Shown one piece after another: positions 12,921 through 14,213 of a stretch of DNA of 14,213 nucleotides. The stretch covers positions 1 through 14,213 of the forward strand of contig CAYJXK010000023.1 of NCBI GenBank assembly GCA_964374115.1, in the 5' to 3' direction. Numbering within the stretch: position 1 is the first letter of the stretch; every line of letters begins with the position of its first letter. The notes beneath the pieces are model-generated. The model ran no database searches. It was not told the DNA's origin and saw only the letters and a program-made list of their open reading frames with translations. The translations under genes were made by a program, and so were the position numbers. Source of the DNA: CAYJXK01 sp964374115. Lineage in GTDB: Bacteria > Patescibacteriota > Patescibacteriia > Magasanikbacterales > UBA922.

Positions 12921-14213
12921 ATGAAGAAATATTCTGTCCAAAAGATGGACATTTTGCTTGTTGTGGTTTCGGCGTTCGTTTCCAGCATTGCAGAAGCCGA
13001 TCCGGTTCAGACGCAGAGTTTTGTCTACCCCGTGGGACGCGGGGGAGAACCAATTCATGGTTGTGACCCATGTGGAAGTGCACCGGCAGTTGAGGTTGAG
13101 GCAGCTACGAAAGCGAAGAAGATTGCGCTTGCGCTCGGGGATATGGCAGAAGCATTTAAGTACTACAAGATTGATACGTGTTTTGACTGTTCGAACGCGA
13201 TCGGTTCCCACCACAATGGTCTTGATATCAACGAGATCGGGGGAGGGGATAGTGATTGTTGTTTTCCAGTCTTTGCAGCTGGCGATGGGCTTGTGGAATT
13301 TTCAGGGACGTCGGGTGGGTGGGGAGGTGCTATTCGCATTTTCCATAAAACTCCTGACGGACCTCGTTACACCTGGTATGCACACTTGGGAGGGCCCGCA
13401 GTTGGTGATGGTGTATATGTATCTCGTGGAGATGTGATCGGCTACATCGGCAGTAGCGGAAATTCCAGCGCTTGTCATCTCCACTTTTCAGTATACACCA
13501 CGAATGGAAGTTTCCAAGGATACCCTACAAACGGGAATCCACCGGAAGTACTGAACCCCATTCCATTCGTGAATGCTCACGAATTCAAACCAGCTTTTGT
13601 GCAGACCTGTTATCCACCGATCTTTGGAGGACAAAACACAGGATGGCAATATTCGTGTGTTCCAGCGTTTGTGCCATTTTCTGCTGGGTCCACAATAACC
13701 ATCCTCGCAAAGATTGAGGATGTGGTAGCAAACCATGCTTACAAGATGGTGGTCATGAAAGATGGACAGCTATTTGTTCACCCTACAGATCCCATCAAAT
13801 ATCCCAATCCATGGGTCAAACCGGACATAAATGTGGTGAGCGGGAGCCAAATTGCATATGGGTATACATACGATACGGTAACAGACGCATGCAAAATTTT
13901 TTTCAAGAAGGATTCGACTGCACTGAATTGGACGACATTCCCCACTCCCGGCCAAGGATGGGAAATATCGTACTTCTGGTACGATCTCGGAGGGGCACCT
14001 TCGGGGAATTACGTTTTTTATGTGTACGTCTCGGTTGACCATGATCTCACGAATGCGACCGTGAAGACCATTCCAGAAACTGAGTGGAAGTTAGTTGGTA
14101 CCACGACTGCAACAGTGAAGGAAACAACCTGTTCCCCCGGCAAAATCTGCATCCAAATCGAACCTCCTCCTCCACCTCCCGCCACCGGCGCCTTCTGCTC
14201 TCTCTGCCAGAAC
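12921..14213 (+). CDS. Secreted M23-family zinc metallopeptidase, 3' end cut by window
   Basis: ATG 12921 is preceded by AGGGAG (12908-12913) at a spacing of 7 nt, and the frame stays open to the window edge (431 codons). Residues 1-26 form a signal peptide (basic start, ILLVVVSAFVSSIAEA, then DP). The LytM/M23 domain (about 35-225) has the metal ligands: HNGLD with His98 and Asp102, YAHLG with His155, and HLHF with His186 and His188; GYIGSSGNSS precedes the last pair. It would cut peptidoglycan cross-links or another glycine-rich peptide outside the membrane. Cysteines are abundant (48, 51, 87, 90, 113, 114, 185), including two CxxC pairs, suggesting disulphides or an extra metal site. Residues about 226-410 look like a beta-rich domain of unknown type, then a proline-rich stretch (PPPPPP) and CSLC at the edge. 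Confidence 0.9.
   Translation, partial: MKKYSVQKMDILLVVVSAFVSSIAEADPVQTQSFVYPVGRGGEPIHGCDPCGSAPAVEVEAATKAKKIALALGDMAEAFKYYKIDTCFDCSNAIGSHHNGLDINEIGGGDSDCCFPVFAAGDGLVEFSGTSGGWGGAIRIFHKTPDGPRYTWYAHLGGPAVGDGVYVSRGDVIGYIGSSGNSSACHLHFSVYTTNGSFQGYPTNGNPPEVLNPIPFVNAHEFKPAFVQTCYPPIFGGQNTGWQYSCVPAFVPFSAGSTITILAKIEDVVANHAYKMVVMKDGQLFVHPTDPIKYPNPWVKPDINVVSGSQIAYGYTYDTVTDACKIFFKKDSTALNWTTFPTPGQGWEISYFWYDLGGAPSGNYVFYVYVSVDHDLTNATVKTIPETEWKLVGTTTATVKETTCSPGKICIQIEPPPPPPATGAFCSLCQN

Overview
The window is about 14 kb of bacterial sequence of moderate GC. It has short intergenic gaps, bacterial sigma70-type promoter pairs and a bacterial tRNA-Pro with an encoded CCA end. Several traits together suggest a candidate phyla radiation (Patescibacteria) genome: compact core genes, frequent lack of Shine-Dalgarno (SD) sequences with very short predicted 5' leaders, a tiny acidic protein ending in a Cys/Gly cluster, a lone MltG/FemX/PAP2 envelope set, and a short-unit repeat inserted in a gene. 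This lineage call is an inference; no marker gene in the window proves it.

Left part (1-4380), all on the minus strand and read right to left. A class IV (IlvE-type) aminotransferase ends at a clear rho-independent terminator. It is followed by a UvrD/PcrA-type helicase, then ndk with its own promoter, then an unlisted 40-residue Cys-rich ORF, then tRNA-Pro(GGG) with its own promoter.

Middle (4456-7931). tgt on the plus strand diverges from the aminotransferase gene. It is followed by a separately promoted plus-strand unit of a 37-codon GTG-start ORF and a 90-residue unknown protein. These converge on queA (minus) at a bidirectional terminator. tgt and queA catalyse consecutive steps of queuosine tRNA modification. 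A divergent, SD-bearing unknown gene (133 aa) starts next to queA and ends at its own terminator.

Right part (7929-14213) is envelope-related. On the minus strand a FemAB/FemX-like aminoacyltransferase is followed by a PAP2 phosphatase, a sugar-1-phosphate nucleotidyltransferase and MltG. The PAP2 and nucleotidyltransferase genes overlap. On the plus strand lie a membrane-anchored protein made of two diverged copies of one domain and a secreted M23 metallopeptidase cut by the window edge. Lipid-carrier recycling, sugar activation, cross-bridge synthesis and glycan or peptide cleavage are consistent with a peptidoglycan or surface-polymer neighbourhood.

The most notable unexplained signals are the Cys-rich micro-ORF at 421-543; a 139-bp palindromic element at 10301-10439; two AAGGAGG-led GTG ORFs that share an initiation context; the 8-nt repeat inserted in frame in queA; and a split between genes with strong SDs (mostly unknown or accessory) and genes without (mostly core).
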